64,000 nt of DNA from Alistipes sp. (GCA_017398045.1 JAFQHI010000021.1:1-64000), one strand, 5' to 3'; positions 19,001-27,339 are shown, counted from the stretch's first letter. Notes: generated from the letters alone by a model not told the origin. Program-made: numbers and translations.

Positions 19001-19030
19001 AAATACATGATGTTGGTTGTTTTGCTTCAT
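16013..19030 (-). CDS. SusC/RagA family TonB-dependent outer membrane transporter
   Basis: Outer membrane channel for glycan fragments, driven by TonB. The 1005 residues comprise a signal peptide (cleavage after about residue 33, AFAQ), a carboxypeptidase-regulatory-like domain (about 35-115, VKGTVKDANGQPVIGATV), the hallmark DVVVVGYGAVKKRDLTGAV leading into the plug (to about 235), and a 22-strand barrel ending in YVFGINMTF. It is the first gene of the susC-susD unit. No anti-sigma-factor or hybrid two-component regulator gene lies beside it. A run of nine G (C on the coding strand) sits 130 bases upstream of the start. Confidence 0.95.
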   Translation of the reverse strand: MKQNNQHHVFSAFVRKVALAICFLGISTFAFAQSQVKGTVKDANGQPVIGATVIVDGTTTGTTTDADGQFVLTAGDKATLTVSYLGYKDAQVAVAGKTAVEVTLQEDAAMLDDVVVVGYGAVKKRDLTGAVASVKAEDLMRTPTGNVMEAIQGQVAGFDITRSSGAVGASMNMTLRGNRSINGSNAPLFIIDGMEGSFDELNTNDIASVEVLKDASSTAIYGAAGANGVVIITTKNPAKDKFSVNLDAYYGWNVPSKFPELNMGEDYLNFRREAARTAGKWNSTADDAAIFPSGVYDLIQDNKWVDWSEMVTQTGKTQSYNINTQYANDRVSSFVSLGYYKVEGQLPDDELERFSGRAKVDFTPNDKVKWGFNIYAMYGNHDKRYARVWNRILCTVPLGTPYDENGNVDFYPVADDTAYMSPMADMADGQYRNNFKTMSVAPQAYFEIKPIKGLTFRSVLGAYLRNIKQGEFVGDNSWSGLQTGSYAQIPNTLTYNYKWQNILTYNFQIRDDHDFTVTGVTEWSKNRKEGVNATAYTFDTTDYGYHNLGGATGTPKVSSNFVGSQMMSYVARLNYSYKGKYLFTVSSRWDGASMLADGNKWDVFPAAAAAWRISDEGFMQNQKTISNLKLRLSYGVTGNAGAAEYATLDFSRTGVFGFQDVSVPYSGYSKNIANLDLGWEKSYSWNVGLDLGLWKDRVSITADWYRTDTKDILYQKTLPYATGGYGGSAFSIWSNIGESRNTGVELTINSRNFVGPKFKWNTTLTFAMNKEEVLKTSSTGPLEFGDYYLIPGESMHTYYDYKYMGIWGTDEAEEAAKYGQKPGDVHVLDFNNDGKLSVDDYQILGSATPAWTASLSNNFSYKNFDLNVLLIARWDYTLYYGITGWYRTDGLNPSPKVCDYWTPENQNARYPRPNMDQSGPVDYQPSIDYYDGSYLKVKTISLGYTVPRKHLTKLGIEKLRVYFTADNPFIYTKSDYIKDYDPEKGGNDDYAPLSRQYVFGINMTF

Positions 19031-19159
19031 GTTTTCGTTTGTTTAGTTAGACATTATAAAAGGTTATAGCAATTTATGGTTTCAATTTCGCGATTTTCCT
19101 ATTTTTTTAGTATAAAACTGTGGCCTTTCAGTGCCATTTTGTAACACAAAATTACATAA

Positions 19160-19168
19160 GGGGGGGGG
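19160..19168. repeat. Nine-base G tract upstream of susC
   Basis: A homopolymer of nine G in the divergent gap between the susC-like gene and galK. Read on the minus strand it is C9, followed 5 bases later by TAATTTTG, a possible -7 box for susC. No good TTTG -33 box is seen. Tracts of this kind can slip during replication. Confidence 0.6.
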
Positions 19169-19332
19169 ATTTTTAGGTGGATTTTTTGACCGAAAAGGAG
19201 GACAAATGCACAATACGGGCCAAAAAACACCGTTTTTGGCTCTCATTCGTGTCATTTTGTTGCAAAATCGGGCAAATTCAAAAAAGGGTGCAGAAAAAGG
19301 GGAGGTGCGGGTATTTTTTCGGCTTTTTTTTG

Positions 19333-19340
19333 TATCTTCG
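19333..19340 (+). promoter_or_regulatory. Promoter -7 box of galK
   Basis: TATCTTCG, close to TAnnTTTG, 28 bases before the galK ATG. Confidence 0.55.
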
Positions 19341-19368
19341 TGAAACATAAACCCTAAAAAAGAACCCC

Positions 19369-20505
19369 ATGCAACACATGCAAACAAAAGTCGGCCGCGC
19401 CTTTGAAGCGCGTTTTGGAGCGGGTGCTACCCTCTTTGCTTCGCCCGGCCGCATCAATCTCATTGGTGAGCATACCGACTACAACGGTGGTTTCGTCTTC
19501 CCGGGTGCAGTCGATAAGGGTGTCGTGGCGGCCATTCGCCCCAACCAAAGCGACCGCATTCGTGTCGTGGCTCTCGACCTGGAGGAGGAGGCCGAGTTTG
19601 GTCTCGCGGAGAGCGACAAGCCCGAGGCCTCGTGGGCGCATTATATCTTCGGTGTGGCACGCGAAGTCCAAAAGCGCGGACACACCATCGGTGGTTTCGA
19701 TGCCGTTTTTTCGGGCAACGTACCGCTCGGAGCCGGTATGTCGTCGTCGGCCGCCCTGGAATCGACCTTCGCTTTCGCGCTCAACGACCTTTTCGGTTGC
19801 GGCATCGACCGCTTTGAGCTGGCCCGCATCGGCCAATCGACCGAGCATAACTACTGCGGCGTAAAATGCGGCATCATGGACCAATTCGCATCGGTCTTCG
19901 GCAAGCAGGGGTGTCTGATGCGCCTCGACTGCCGTTCGATGGAGTTTGCCTACTACCCCTTCGACCCGAAGGGATATAAATTGGTATTGCTCGATTCGCG
20001 CGTGAAGCACCAGCTCACCGGTTCGCCCTACAACGACCGTCGTCTTTCATGTGAGCGCGTCGCCAAGACCCTCGGACAGGAGTTCCTGCGCGGAGCTACG
20101 ATGGAGCAGTTGGAGGCTGTTCGCGCACAAATTTCGGAGGAGGATTTCAAACGCGCCCGCTACATTATCGGCGAGGAGCGTCGCGTTCTGACCGTCTGCG
20201 AAGCCCTCGAAAAGGGGGACTACGAAACGGTCGGCAAGATGATGTACGAAACGCATTGGGGAATGTCGAAAGACTATGAGGTGTCGTGCGAGGAGCTGGA
20301 TTTCTTGGCCGAGTTGGCAGAAGCGTCAGGCGTTACGGGGTCGCGCATCATGGGCGGTGGCTTCGGAGGTTGCACGATTAACCTCGTAAAAGAGGAGTTG
20401 TACGAACCGTTTATTGCCCGCGCCAAGGCGGAGTTTCACGCCCGCTACGGCCACGAGCCGATGGTCTATGAGGTCATCATTTCGGATGGCTCGCGAAGAT
20501 TGTAA
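19369..20505 (+). CDS. galK: Galactokinase
   Basis: Phosphorylates galactose with ATP in the Leloir pathway. The 378 residues match GHMP-family galactokinases: the galactose-binding signature [18 protein letters not shown] near residue 26, the ATP-site motif [13 protein letters not shown] near residue 120, and the third motif [16 protein letters not shown] near residue 325. A second ATG lies at 19378. It is divergent from susC and 26 bases upstream of the GH51 gene. No galT or galE is adjacent. Confidence 0.96.
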   Translation: MQHMQTKVGRAFEARFGAGATLFASPGRINLIGEHTDYNGGFVFPGAVDKGVVAAIRPNQSDRIRVVALDLEEEAEFGLAESDKPEASWAHYIFGVAREVQKRGHTIGGFDAVFSGNVPLGAGMSSSAALESTFAFALNDLFGCGIDRFELARIGQSTEHNYCGVKCGIMDQFASVFGKQGCLMRLDCRSMEFAYYPFDPKGYKLVLLDSRVKHQLTGSPYNDRRLSCERVAKTLGQEFLRGATMEQLEAVRAQISEEDFKRARYIIGEERRVLTVCEALEKGDYETVGKMMYETHWGMSKDYEVSCEELDFLAELAEASGVTGSRIMGGGFGGCTINLVKEELYEPFIARAKAEFHARYGHEPMVYEVIISDGSRRL

Positions 20506-20531
20506 ACCAAATATCCCTAAAACAAGATACT

Positions 20532-22070
20532 ATGAACCGCCTTTTCGTTGCGCTCTGCGCCTTGTGTTGCAGCCTGACTGTAACGGCTCAACCGATTCGT
20601 GTACACGTGTCGGACCGAGCGACCGACACGCCCACCATCGCACCCGAAATCTACGGGCAATTCTCCGAACACCTCGGCACCTGCATCTACGGAGGTCTGT
20701 GGGTCGGAGAGGATAGCGAAATCCCCAACGAGGAGGGTTATCGCACCGATGTGCTGGAGGCACTCAAGGCGTTGCAGGTTCCCGTGCTGCGTTGGCCGGG
20801 TGGCTGTTTTGCCGACGAATACCATTGGCGAGACGGCATCGGTCCGAAGGAGCAACGCCCGCGAATGGTCAATTCGAATTGGGGCGGCACGGTGGAGGAC
20901 AACTCGTTCGGTACGCACGAGTTCCTGAATCTATGCGAGAAGCTCGGTTGCGAACCCTACATCAGCGGTAACGTAGGCTCCGGCTCGGTCGAGGAGTTGG
21001 CCAAGTGGGTCGAGTATATGACCGCCGAGAGCGGCCCGATGGCCGAGGAGCGCAAAAAGAATGGCCGTGAGAAGCCTTGGAAGGTGAAATACCTCGGCGT
21101 AGGCAACGAAAGCTGGGGGTGCGGTGGCAATATGCGTCCCGAGTACTACTCGGACCTCTACCGTCGCTATGCCACCTACTGCCGCAACTTCAACGGCAAC
21201 CACCTCTACAAGATTGCCAGTGGTGCGTCGGATTACGACTTCAACTGGACGGAGGTTTTGCTCAAGCAAATCGGCCACCAGATGCACGGTCTCTCGCTCC
21301 ACTACTACACGGTGAAGGGTTGGACGGGCAGCAAGGGTTCGGCCCTCGACTTCACGACCGACGACTACTATTGGACGCTGGGCAAGGCACTCGAAATCGA
21401 GCCGGTGATTCGTCGCCACATCGCCCTGATGGACTCGGTGGACCCCGACAAACGCATCGGCCTGCTGGTCGATGAGTGGGGTACGTGGTTCGACGAGGAG
21501 CCGGGGACGGTGCGCGGTCACCTCTACCAACAGAACACGATGCGCGACGCGATGGTTGCAGCCCTCACCTTCAACGTCTTCCACCGCTATGCCGACCGTA
21601 TTACGATGGCCAACATCGCCCAGATTGCCAACGTCTTGCAGGCCATGGTGCTGACGCGAGGTCAGGAGATGGTACTCACGCCCACCTATCACGCCTTCTG
21701 GCTCTACCGTCCGCATCAGGGTGCCACGTTCATTCCCACGACCTGCTCGGCCGCTTCGCGTCAGGTAACTCCGACCCGCGCGGTTCCCGAAGTGAGCGTC
21801 ACGGCTTCGCGCGACAAGGAGGGCAAACTGCACCTGTCCATCGTCAATCCCGAGTTGGAGAAGGAGCCGACCATCCTCATTTCGTTCGATGCACTTCAGC
21901 CGAAATCCGTCTCGGCCTCGATGTTGCGTAGCGACTCGATTGATGCCTACAACGACTTCGGCAACACAAACCGCGTAGGCGTAAAGCCCTTCAAGGGGGC
22001 GAAAATCGTCAAGGAGGGCATCGAGTTGAAGCTCCCTTCGGCTTCGATTCTGACGCTGGAAATCGAGTAA
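20532..22070 (+). CDS. GH51 alpha-L-arabinofuranosidase, exported
   Basis: Removes terminal arabinofuranose from arabinan, arabinoxylan or arabinogalactan side chains. The 512 residues start with a signal peptide (cleavage near residue 19, TVTA-QP). The family landmarks are present: [20 protein letters not shown], the acid/base Glu193 in [10 protein letters not shown] and the nucleophile Glu315 in LLVDEWGTW, followed by a beta-sandwich domain to the end. Export fits periplasmic digestion of fragments imported by SusCD. It follows galK closely and ends at a shared terminator. Confidence 0.94.
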   Translation: MNRLFVALCALCCSLTVTAQPIRVHVSDRATDTPTIAPEIYGQFSEHLGTCIYGGLWVGEDSEIPNEEGYRTDVLEALKALQVPVLRWPGGCFADEYHWRDGIGPKEQRPRMVNSNWGGTVEDNSFGTHEFLNLCEKLGCEPYISGNVGSGSVEELAKWVEYMTAESGPMAEERKKNGREKPWKVKYLGVGNESWGCGGNMRPEYYSDLYRRYATYCRNFNGNHLYKIASGASDYDFNWTEVLLKQIGHQMHGLSLHYYTVKGWTGSKGSALDFTTDDYYWTLGKALEIEPVIRRHIALMDSVDPDKRIGLLVDEWGTWFDEEPGTVRGHLYQQNTMRDAMVAALTFNVFHRYADRITMANIAQIANVLQAMVLTRGQEMVLTPTYHAFWLYRPHQGATFIPTTCSAASRQVTPTRAVPEVSVTASRDKEGKLHLSIVNPELEKEPTILISFDALQPKSVSASMLRSDSIDAYNDFGNTNRVGVKPFKGAKIVKEGIELKLPSASILTLEIE

Positions 22071-22087
22071 TCGGACAACCGACACAA

Positions 22088-22120
22088 CTAAAAAAGGAGC
22101 TTTAACAAGCTCCTTTTTTT
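22088..22120. terminator. Bidirectional terminator containing the flippase stop codon
   Basis: AAAAAAGGAGCTT pairs with AAGCTCCTTTTTT, giving a T run on both strands. It ends the GH51 transcript on the plus strand. The last codons and stop (22102-22104) of the flippase gene on the minus strand lie within the hairpin. Confidence 0.85.
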
Positions 22121-23562
22121 AATTGTTGTTGAATCAGGGCGACAATCTCGCGCAAGGCCTCCATCCTAAAGAGCCACGAAAGCCCCAGATAAATCGTTGC
22201 GCCGATAGCAATCTGCAACCCGAAGCGCAACCAGGAGGGTTCAACGAGCCAGCCTGAAACCAGGCTGACACCCCCATACATCACACCGGCAAGCAGCGCA
22301 ATGGGCAACAACGTGGCTATTGCACGCGACCAGCCGAGCTGCGAAAGGCGAAGAGCAACCTGCATATTGACCAGCCAATCGAAAGCGGCCGAGGCGACCA
22401 ACGCCCACACCACCGCCTCGACCGAGCGAGGAATCGACACGACCAAAGCGAGGGTCATAAAGCCCTTTTTCAGCAATTCCAACCTTAGAATCAAGCCACC
22501 CTCGGCCTTCACCTTCAAGACATTGTAAGCCATCATGGCCAGAGGGGTGAACAGCCCCATCAGGCAGACCACCTCGAACAACGGCACCGTAGGCAACCAC
22601 TGTTCGCCAATGAGCAGGTAGAACATATCATAGGCCACGGCAGCCATGCCCACCATTACGGGAAACATCGCATAGGCCACCACCATCAACACCTGGCGGA
22701 AGCTCTCGGAAAATTTGGGCTGTTCGTGTGCAATCTTGGCCAAGGCCGGGAAGGTCACCTGCTGTACGGACTGCATGGCCGATTGCACCGGCAGGTCTTT
22801 GAGTTTGATGGCCTGGTCGTAGTAGCCCAGCGTGGCATCGAGGTAGATTTTACCCAAAGCCAACTGCGGCACCTTGTTGTAGAGGGCCGTTACCAGGTCG
22901 GTCGCCATGAGGCTCATGCTGTAGGGGGCCATTTGGCGCAGTGCCTGCACCGAGCCACGTCCGGTAGGTGTCCATCCGCCCCACCACCACAAAAGTGCCG
23001 AGCGCACCGCCATCAACACCACCTGCTGCCAAATTAAGGCCCAAACACCCCATCCGAGGTAGGCCAGCACGACGGCCGCCAAGCCACTGATGAGTTGCGC
23101 CACGAAAATCACCTTCGAGATGCGGGCAAAGTGAAATCTGCGGCTGAGCATCGTATGTTGAATCACACCCAGGGCATTGAGCGGAAGCATACAGAAGAAG
23201 AGCGGAGCCACCTCGCGAAGAATCGGCATCGCGTAGTAGTCGGCCAAGAAAGGCGAGAGAGCCACCAGGAGGGTGTAAAGGAGCAACGAGGAGGTGATGT
23301 TAAAGAGAAAGACCGATTTCAGGTCGGTTTCGGTCGGCTCTTTTTTGCGCAACAACATCTGCGAAAAGCCGCTATCGACCACCACCAGGGCGAAGGAGAC
23401 GAGGGCCATCAAAATGGCCACCACCTTCAAATCCTCGGGCATCAAAAGGCGTAAAATCAGCACGCGCACCACAAACTGCACAAGGGCCGTCAGCACCTTC
23501 TCGCCCAACGTCCACTCGGCACTCGCAGCCACCTGCTCTTTGAGTTTACGCATTTTAACCAC
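22102..23562 (-). CDS. Polysaccharide flippase (Wzx-like, MOP superfamily)
   Basis: Probable lipid-linked oligosaccharide translocase of the inner membrane. The 486 residues form about twelve to fourteen hydrophobic segments, with the family's N-terminal pattern (SAEWTLGEKVLTALVQFVVRVLILRLL) and the LPEDLKVVAIL-like first loop (here LMPEDLKVVAI). No glycosyltransferases are adjacent, so the substrate is unknown; O-antigen, capsule and lipid carriers are all possible. It lies 12 bases after aroQ and is probably cotranscribed with it. Confidence 0.85.
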   Translation of the reverse strand: MVKMRKLKEQVAASAEWTLGEKVLTALVQFVVRVLILRLLMPEDLKVVAILMALVSFALVVVDSGFSQMLLRKKEPTETDLKSVFLFNITSSLLLYTLLVALSPFLADYYAMPILREVAPLFFCMLPLNALGVIQHTMLSRRFHFARISKVIFVAQLISGLAAVVLAYLGWGVWALIWQQVVLMAVRSALLWWWGGWTPTGRGSVQALRQMAPYSMSLMATDLVTALYNKVPQLALGKIYLDATLGYYDQAIKLKDLPVQSAMQSVQQVTFPALAKIAHEQPKFSESFRQVLMVVAYAMFPVMVGMAAVAYDMFYLLIGEQWLPTVPLFEVVCLMGLFTPLAMMAYNVLKVKAEGGLILRLELLKKGFMTLALVVSIPRSVEAVVWALVASAAFDWLVNMQVALRLSQLGWSRAIATLLPIALLAGVMYGGVSLVSGWLVEPSWLRFGLQIAIGATIYLGLSWLFRMEALREIVALIQQQLKKGAC

Positions 23563-23574
23563 GTTTGAAATGAT

Positions 23575-23997
23575 TTAGCAACCCATTTTAAGGGCCTCAA
23601 TGCCCAAGCGATAGGAGTCGAGACCGAACCCCATAATCGAACCCACCACGACGGGGGCCAGCAACGAAACGTGGCGAAACTCCTCGCGGGCCAAAATCGA
23701 CGAGATATGCACCTCGACCACGGGAGTGGAAACGGCCGACACGGCATCGCGCAGTGCCACCGAGGTGTGGGTATAACCACCGGCATTCAGCACCACCCCC
23801 TCATACACCCCCACCGAGCGGTGAAGGGCGTTGATGAGTTCGCCCTCGACATTCGATTGGAAGTAATCCAAACTATCATGCGGATAGGCCACGCGCAACT
23901 CTTCGAGCAGTTCGTCAAAGGTTTTCGTGCCATATACATCCGTATCGCGCCGCCCCTGCAAATTGAGGTTCGGGCCATTGAGAATCAGAATTTTCAT
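23575..23997 (-). CDS. aroQ: 3-dehydroquinate dehydratase, type II
   Basis: Third step of the shikimate pathway. The 140 residues match the small dodecameric enzyme: ILNGPNLNLQGRRDTDVYG at the N terminus with the lid-loop Arg and the catalytic Tyr, NAGGYTHTSVALRDA in the middle, and EVHISSILAREEFRHVS with the catalytic His. aroA and aroC are in the window too, at 50.6-52.9 kb. Confidence 0.96.
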   Translation of the reverse strand: MKILILNGPNLNLQGRRDTDVYGTKTFDELLEELRVAYPHDSLDYFQSNVEGELINALHRSVGVYEGVVLNAGGYTHTSVALRDAVSAVSTPVVEVHISSILAREEFRHVSLLAPVVVGSIMGFGLDSYRLGIEALKMGC

Positions 23998-24020
23998 CGA
24001 TTGGTCATTTTATCTGTGTA

Positions 24021-24028
24021 CAAAGATA
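24021..24028 (-). promoter_or_regulatory. Promoter -7 box of aroQ
   Basis: TATCTTTG on the minus strand, 23 bases before the aroQ ATG. Confidence 0.65.
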
Positions 24029-24071
24029 TAAAAAATTCAAACAAAGATGAGCTTCTTCGCCCGCCTTTCAC

Positions 24072-24079
24072 TATCTTTG
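24072..24079 (+). promoter_or_regulatory. Promoter -7 box of thiL
   Basis: TATCTTTG ends four bases before the thiL ATG at 24084, so transcription would begin at or beside the start codon. The next ATG, at 24087, would give a leader of only a few bases. Confidence 0.65.
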
Positions 24080-24083
24080 TCCT

Positions 24084-25025
24084 ATGATGGGCGAATTTGA
24101 ACTCATAGCGGCCATAAAGCAGCTGGCCGAGGGGCTTCCCGCGAACGGTTTCGAGGGCATTGGCGACGATTGTGCCGTGCTGGAAATCGGGCAAGACGAG
24201 GCCCTGGTATTCACGACGGATGCCCTCTGCGAAGAGGTTCATTTCCTGCGCGAGGCCATCAGCGCACGCAGGCTCGGCGAGAAGGCATTGGCGGTGAATT
24301 TGAGCGATGTGGCCTCGATGGGGGTGCGTCCCGTGGCTGTGCTGCTGACCCTATCGCTCCCGAATGATTTGCCCGCGGGATGGGTCGAGGAGTTCGTAGC
24401 GGGGTTCACCTCGCTCTGCAAAACGCACCAAGTGGCCCTCATCGGAGGCGATACGACCCGCTCAAAAAGCGGTATTACGCTCAACATCACGGCCATCGGT
24501 CGCGGAGCCAAGCAACACATCAAGCGTCGTAGCGATGGCCGCGTGGGGGATATCGTCTGCGTCAGCGACTGCCTGGGAGCCTCGGCTGCCGGTCTGAAAG
24601 AGGTATTGCGCGGCAACTTCGAAAGTCCGTTGGCCGCCATACACCACCACCCCACCGCAGCAATCGAGGTGGGCGCATGGCTCGGCAGTTGCAAAGAGGT
24701 ACACGCCATGATGGATATTTCGGACGGCATAGCCTCCGACCTGACACACATCCTCAAAGCCTCGGCCGTGGGTGCCGAAATCGAACTTTCGGCTATTCCG
24801 GTTGCCGAAGGGGCGACCCTCGAAGAGGCCTTAAGCGGTGGCGAGGACTACAAGCTGCTGCTCACGGTCGATGCGGCAAGCAGCGAAGCCTTTATGCGCA
24901 AGTTTGAGCAGACCTTTCAACGCCCCCTCTACCCCATCGGCCGTCTCACCGCCTCACAAGCGTTGGTGTGGCTCGAAAAGGGCGTTCCTACCCAACAAGA
25001 GCTGCGCGGATTTTGCCATTTCTAA
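24084..25025 (+). CDS. thiL: Thiamine-monophosphate kinase
   Basis: Phosphorylates thiamine monophosphate to the active diphosphate, needed by KorB. The 313 residues belong to the PurM/ThiL fold, with metal- and ATP-site motifs GIGDDCAVLEI, FTTDALCEEVHF, NLSDVASMGVRP and GGDTTRSKSG, and the C-terminal DISDGIASDLTHIL. No other thiamine genes are nearby. The transcript appears to be leaderless. Confidence 0.95.
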   Translation: MMGEFELIAAIKQLAEGLPANGFEGIGDDCAVLEIGQDEALVFTTDALCEEVHFLREAISARRLGEKALAVNLSDVASMGVRPVAVLLTLSLPNDLPAGWVEEFVAGFTSLCKTHQVALIGGDTTRSKSGITLNITAIGRGAKQHIKRRSDGRVGDIVCVSDCLGASAAGLKEVLRGNFESPLAAIHHHPTAAIEVGAWLGSCKEVHAMMDISDGIASDLTHILKASAVGAEIELSAIPVAEGATLEEALSGGEDYKLLLTVDAASSEAFMRKFEQTFQRPLYPIGRLTASQALVWLEKGVPTQQELRGFCHF

Positions 25026-25034
25026 CAAGAAACG

Positions 25035-25042
25035 TATCTTTG
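25035..25042 (+). promoter_or_regulatory. Promoter -7 box of hpt-queE-divIC
   Basis: TATCTTTG, 30 bases before the hpt ATG. Confidence 0.7.
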
Positions 25043-25072
25043 CAACAGAAAAAAAAGCAAACAGTTCAAACC

Positions 25073-25615
25073 ATGAAGGATATCATCCAACTCAAAGACC
25101 GTCGCTTTAAGGTCATGATTCCGGCCGAGGAGATTGACCGCGCCGTACAGGCCATTGCCGACCGCATCAACGCCGATTATGCCGAGCGCGAAACGCCCAT
25201 CTTCCTGGGAGTACTGAACGGCTCGTTCATGTTCCTGAGCGACCTGATTAAAAAAATTGAGTTCCAAAACGAGATTTCATTCGTCAAGCTCGCCTCCTAC
25301 GACGGCATCTCTTCGACCGGAGCCGTCAAGGATTTGATTGGTCTGAACGGCTCGATTGAGGGTCGTCACGTCGTCATTGTCGAAGACATTGTCGATACGG
25401 GCGAGAGTATCGAACATATGCTCAAGGCGTTGCAGGAGCGTCACCCCGCCTCGGTGGAGGTCTGCACCCTCTTCTTCAAGCCCAACTCCTACAACCGTTC
25501 GCACGAAATCAAGTACCGCGCCATGGAGATTGGCAACGAATTTATCGTGGGCTACGGACTCGATTACGACCAGGTGGGCCGTTCGCTGAAGGATATCTAC
25601 GTAGTGACCGAATAG
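25073..25615 (+). CDS. hpt: Hypoxanthine phosphoribosyltransferase
   Basis: Purine salvage: joins hypoxanthine (and usually guanine) to phosphoribosyl pyrophosphate. The 180 residues contain the PRPP-binding motif VVIVEDIVDTGESIEHML near residue 100 and the GVLNGSFMF loop near residue 45. An open frame extends upstream to 24968, but the promoter at 25035 and the family N terminus (MKDIIQLKDRRFKVMI) fix the start at 25073. queE begins at the base after its stop. Confidence 0.94.
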   Translation: MKDIIQLKDRRFKVMIPAEEIDRAVQAIADRINADYAERETPIFLGVLNGSFMFLSDLIKKIEFQNEISFVKLASYDGISSTGAVKDLIGLNGSIEGRHVVIVEDIVDTGESIEHMLKALQERHPASVEVCTLFFKPNSYNRSHEIKYRAMEIGNEFIVGYGLDYDQVGRSLKDIYVVTE

Positions 25616-26251
25616 ATGGCCGTGGAACAACATATCGAATTGCTGGACGGAGGGCGCAAGTTGCCCTTGGTGGAGGATTTCTACACCATCCAAGGCGAGG
25701 GTTTCCACAGCGGCAAGCCCGCCTATTTCATCCGCTTGGGCGGCTGTGATGTGGGTTGCAGATGGTGCGATGCCAAATATACGTGGAATCCGAAGCTCTA
25801 CCCGCCGACCGAAATCGAGACGGTTGTCGAACGTGCCGCCTCCTACCCCGCCCGTGCCATTGTGCTGACGGGTGGCGAGCCGCTGCTCTACCCGCTCGAC
25901 CCGCTCTGCGATGCACTGCATGAGCGCGGACTGGAGATTTTCCTCGAGACATCGGGGTCACACCCCTTCTCGGGTCGTTTCGACTGGGTCTGCCTCTCGC
26001 CCAAACGGCAGCAACCCCCTTTGAAGGAGGCCTACCGCCATGCCGACGAGCTGAAGGTGATTATCGAGCGGGAGGAGGATTTCGCCTGGGCCGAACAGAA
26101 CGCCCGCGAAGTGTCGAAGAAGTGCCGGCTCTACCTCCAGCCCGAGTGGAGTCGCTCGGAGGAGATGATGCCCCTGATTGTCGAGTACGCCAAGGCGCAT
26201 CCCGCATGGAGCATCTCGATTCAGAGCCATAAATATATGCGTATCCCCTAA
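25616..26251 (+). CDS. queE: 7-carboxy-7-deazaguanine synthase (radical SAM)
   Basis: Makes the deazaguanine core for queuosine from carboxytetrahydropterin. The 211 residues begin with the substrate-site motif FYTIQGEGFHSGKPAYFIRLGG, followed by the iron-sulfur motif CDVGCRWC (C-x3-C-x2-C) near residue 43 and the SAM-binding LTGGEPLLYPLDPL. The ATG directly abuts the hpt stop codon. Confidence 0.94.
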   Translation: MAVEQHIELLDGGRKLPLVEDFYTIQGEGFHSGKPAYFIRLGGCDVGCRWCDAKYTWNPKLYPPTEIETVVERAASYPARAIVLTGGEPLLYPLDPLCDALHERGLEIFLETSGSHPFSGRFDWVCLSPKRQQPPLKEAYRHADELKVIIEREEDFAWAEQNAREVSKKCRLYLQPEWSRSEEMMPLIVEYAKAHPAWSISIQSHKYMRIP

Positions 26252-26261
26252 CCGACCCACC

Positions 26262-26534
26262 ATGAAAATCACCTTTTCGCGTCGTTTCTGGGTCGTCACC
26301 ACCGCGATTGTCGTCCTCTTCACCCTCGTTTTTGTGGGGCAGAATCTGCTACACGCCTTGGAGCTAAAGGGCGACATTGCCCGTCTGGAGGAGGAGCAGG
26401 AGCAGTATATGGAGAAGATTGCACGCGACAGTACGCTCGTCGAGCAGCTTCGCCACGACGACTACCTCGAGGAGTATGCCCGCGAACAATTCCATATGCA
26501 ACACCCCGACGAAGAGGTCTTTATCATCAAGTAA
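26262..26534 (+). CDS. Septum formation initiator (FtsB/DivIC family)
   Basis: Small bitopic division protein of 90 residues: a short basic N terminus, one transmembrane helix (about 8-27, FWVVTTAIVVLFTLVFVGQ), then a coiled coil (IARLEEEQEQYMEKIARDSTLVEQL, here quoted in part) and the family's closing region YLEEYAREQFHMQHPDEEVFII. The frame extends upstream to 26178, but the ATG at 26262 follows the queE stop by 10 bases and fits the family. Confidence 0.88.
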   Translation: MKITFSRRFWVVTTAIVVLFTLVFVGQNLLHALELKGDIARLEEEQEQYMEKIARDSTLVEQLRHDDYLEEYAREQFHMQHPDEEVFIIK

Positions 26535-26555
26535 TACCTATTATAATAGATAGCG

Positions 26556-26586
26556 AAAGGCTGCAACTCAACGTTTGCAGCCTTTT
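26556..26586 (+). terminator. Terminator after divIC
   Basis: AAAGGCTGCAA pairs with TTGCAGCCTTT, followed by further T. Confidence 0.85.
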
Positions 26587-26603
26587 GTGTTGTTAGAAGG
26601 GAG

Positions 26604-26697
26604 GAGATTAAAGAGATTAAAGAGATTAAAGAGATTAAAGAACTTAACGAGTCTTTCATATCCTTAATATCCTTATTATCCTTATTATCCTTATTAT
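26604..26697. repeat. Two 9-bp tandem arrays
   Basis: Four units of gagattaaa (26604-26640), then four units of ccttattat/ccttaatat (26660-26697), between the divIC and rnfA terminators. They produce a spurious repetitive reading frame on the minus strand. Confidence 0.85.
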
Positions 26698-26706
26698 CAT
26701 CAAACA

Positions 26707-26738
26707 CAAAGGGTGTCCCACATTCGGAACACCCTTTG
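26707..26738. terminator. Hairpin at the 3' end of the rnf operon
   Basis: CAAAGGGTGT pairs perfectly with ACACCCTTTG across a 12-base loop, 20 bases after the rnfA stop. The T run on the minus strand is weak, so it may protect the mRNA end rather than terminate strongly. Confidence 0.65.
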
Positions 26739-26758
26739 TTGTTGAAAGTTCTCAGCGC

Positions 26759-27337
26759 TTATACCAGACCCGAGAAGCCCATGAATGCCATGGCCAAAAT
26801 GCTGGCCGTAATCAGGGCGATGGGTACACCTTTGAATGCCTTGGGAACATCCTCGAAATCGAGACGCTCACGCAGACCGGCAAACAGCACCAAAGCGAGG
26901 GCAAAACCGATGGCGGTAGCCACAGCAAATGCAACGCTCTGCAAGAGGGTGTACTCCTTCTGAATCATCGTAATAGCAACACCCAGCACGGCGCAGTTGG
27001 TCGTAATGAGCGGCAGGAAGACACCCAGAGCCTGATACAGCGAGGGCGACACCTTCTTCAGGATAATCTCCACCATCTGCACCAACGAGGCGATAACCAG
27101 GATGAAGACAATCGTCTGCATATACTGAATACCGAACGCGTTGAGTACATAGGTCTGAAGCGGCCAGCAAACCAGGGCCGTCAGGGCCATCACGAAGGTT
27201 ACGGCAGCACCCATACCCAGCGAGGTCTCCACCTTCGACGACACGCCCAGGAAGGGGCAGATGCCGAGGAACTGTGCCAGCACGACGTTATTAACGAAGA
27301 TGGCACCAATGATGATTGCGAAATATGAAATCTCCAT
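26759..27337 (-). CDS. rnfA: Rnf complex subunit RnfA
   Basis: Integral membrane subunit of the ferredoxin:NAD oxidoreductase that pumps sodium or protons. The 192 residues form six hydrophobic segments; [21 protein letters not shown] and the loop [10 protein letters not shown] are the RnfA/NqrE landmarks, each with a conserved cysteine thought to help hold an intramembrane iron-sulfur centre. It is the last gene of rseC-rnfBCDGEA, 2 bases after rnfE. Confidence 0.96.
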   Translation of the reverse strand: MEISYFAIIIGAIFVNNVVLAQFLGICPFLGVSSKVETSLGMGAAVTFVMALTALVCWPLQTYVLNAFGIQYMQTIVFILVIASLVQMVEIILKKVSPSLYQALGVFLPLITTNCAVLGVAITMIQKEYTLLQSVAFAVATAIGFALALVLFAGLRERLDFEDVPKAFKGVPIALITASILAMAFMGFSGLV

Positions 27338-27339
27338 AA

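Noticed and set aside
26462..26707. 81-codon minus-strand frame with DNKDNKD and LISLIS repeats
   Set aside because: It is produced by the two 9-bp tandem arrays, which stay in frame by chance because 9 is a multiple of 3. It also runs through a terminator and into divIC.
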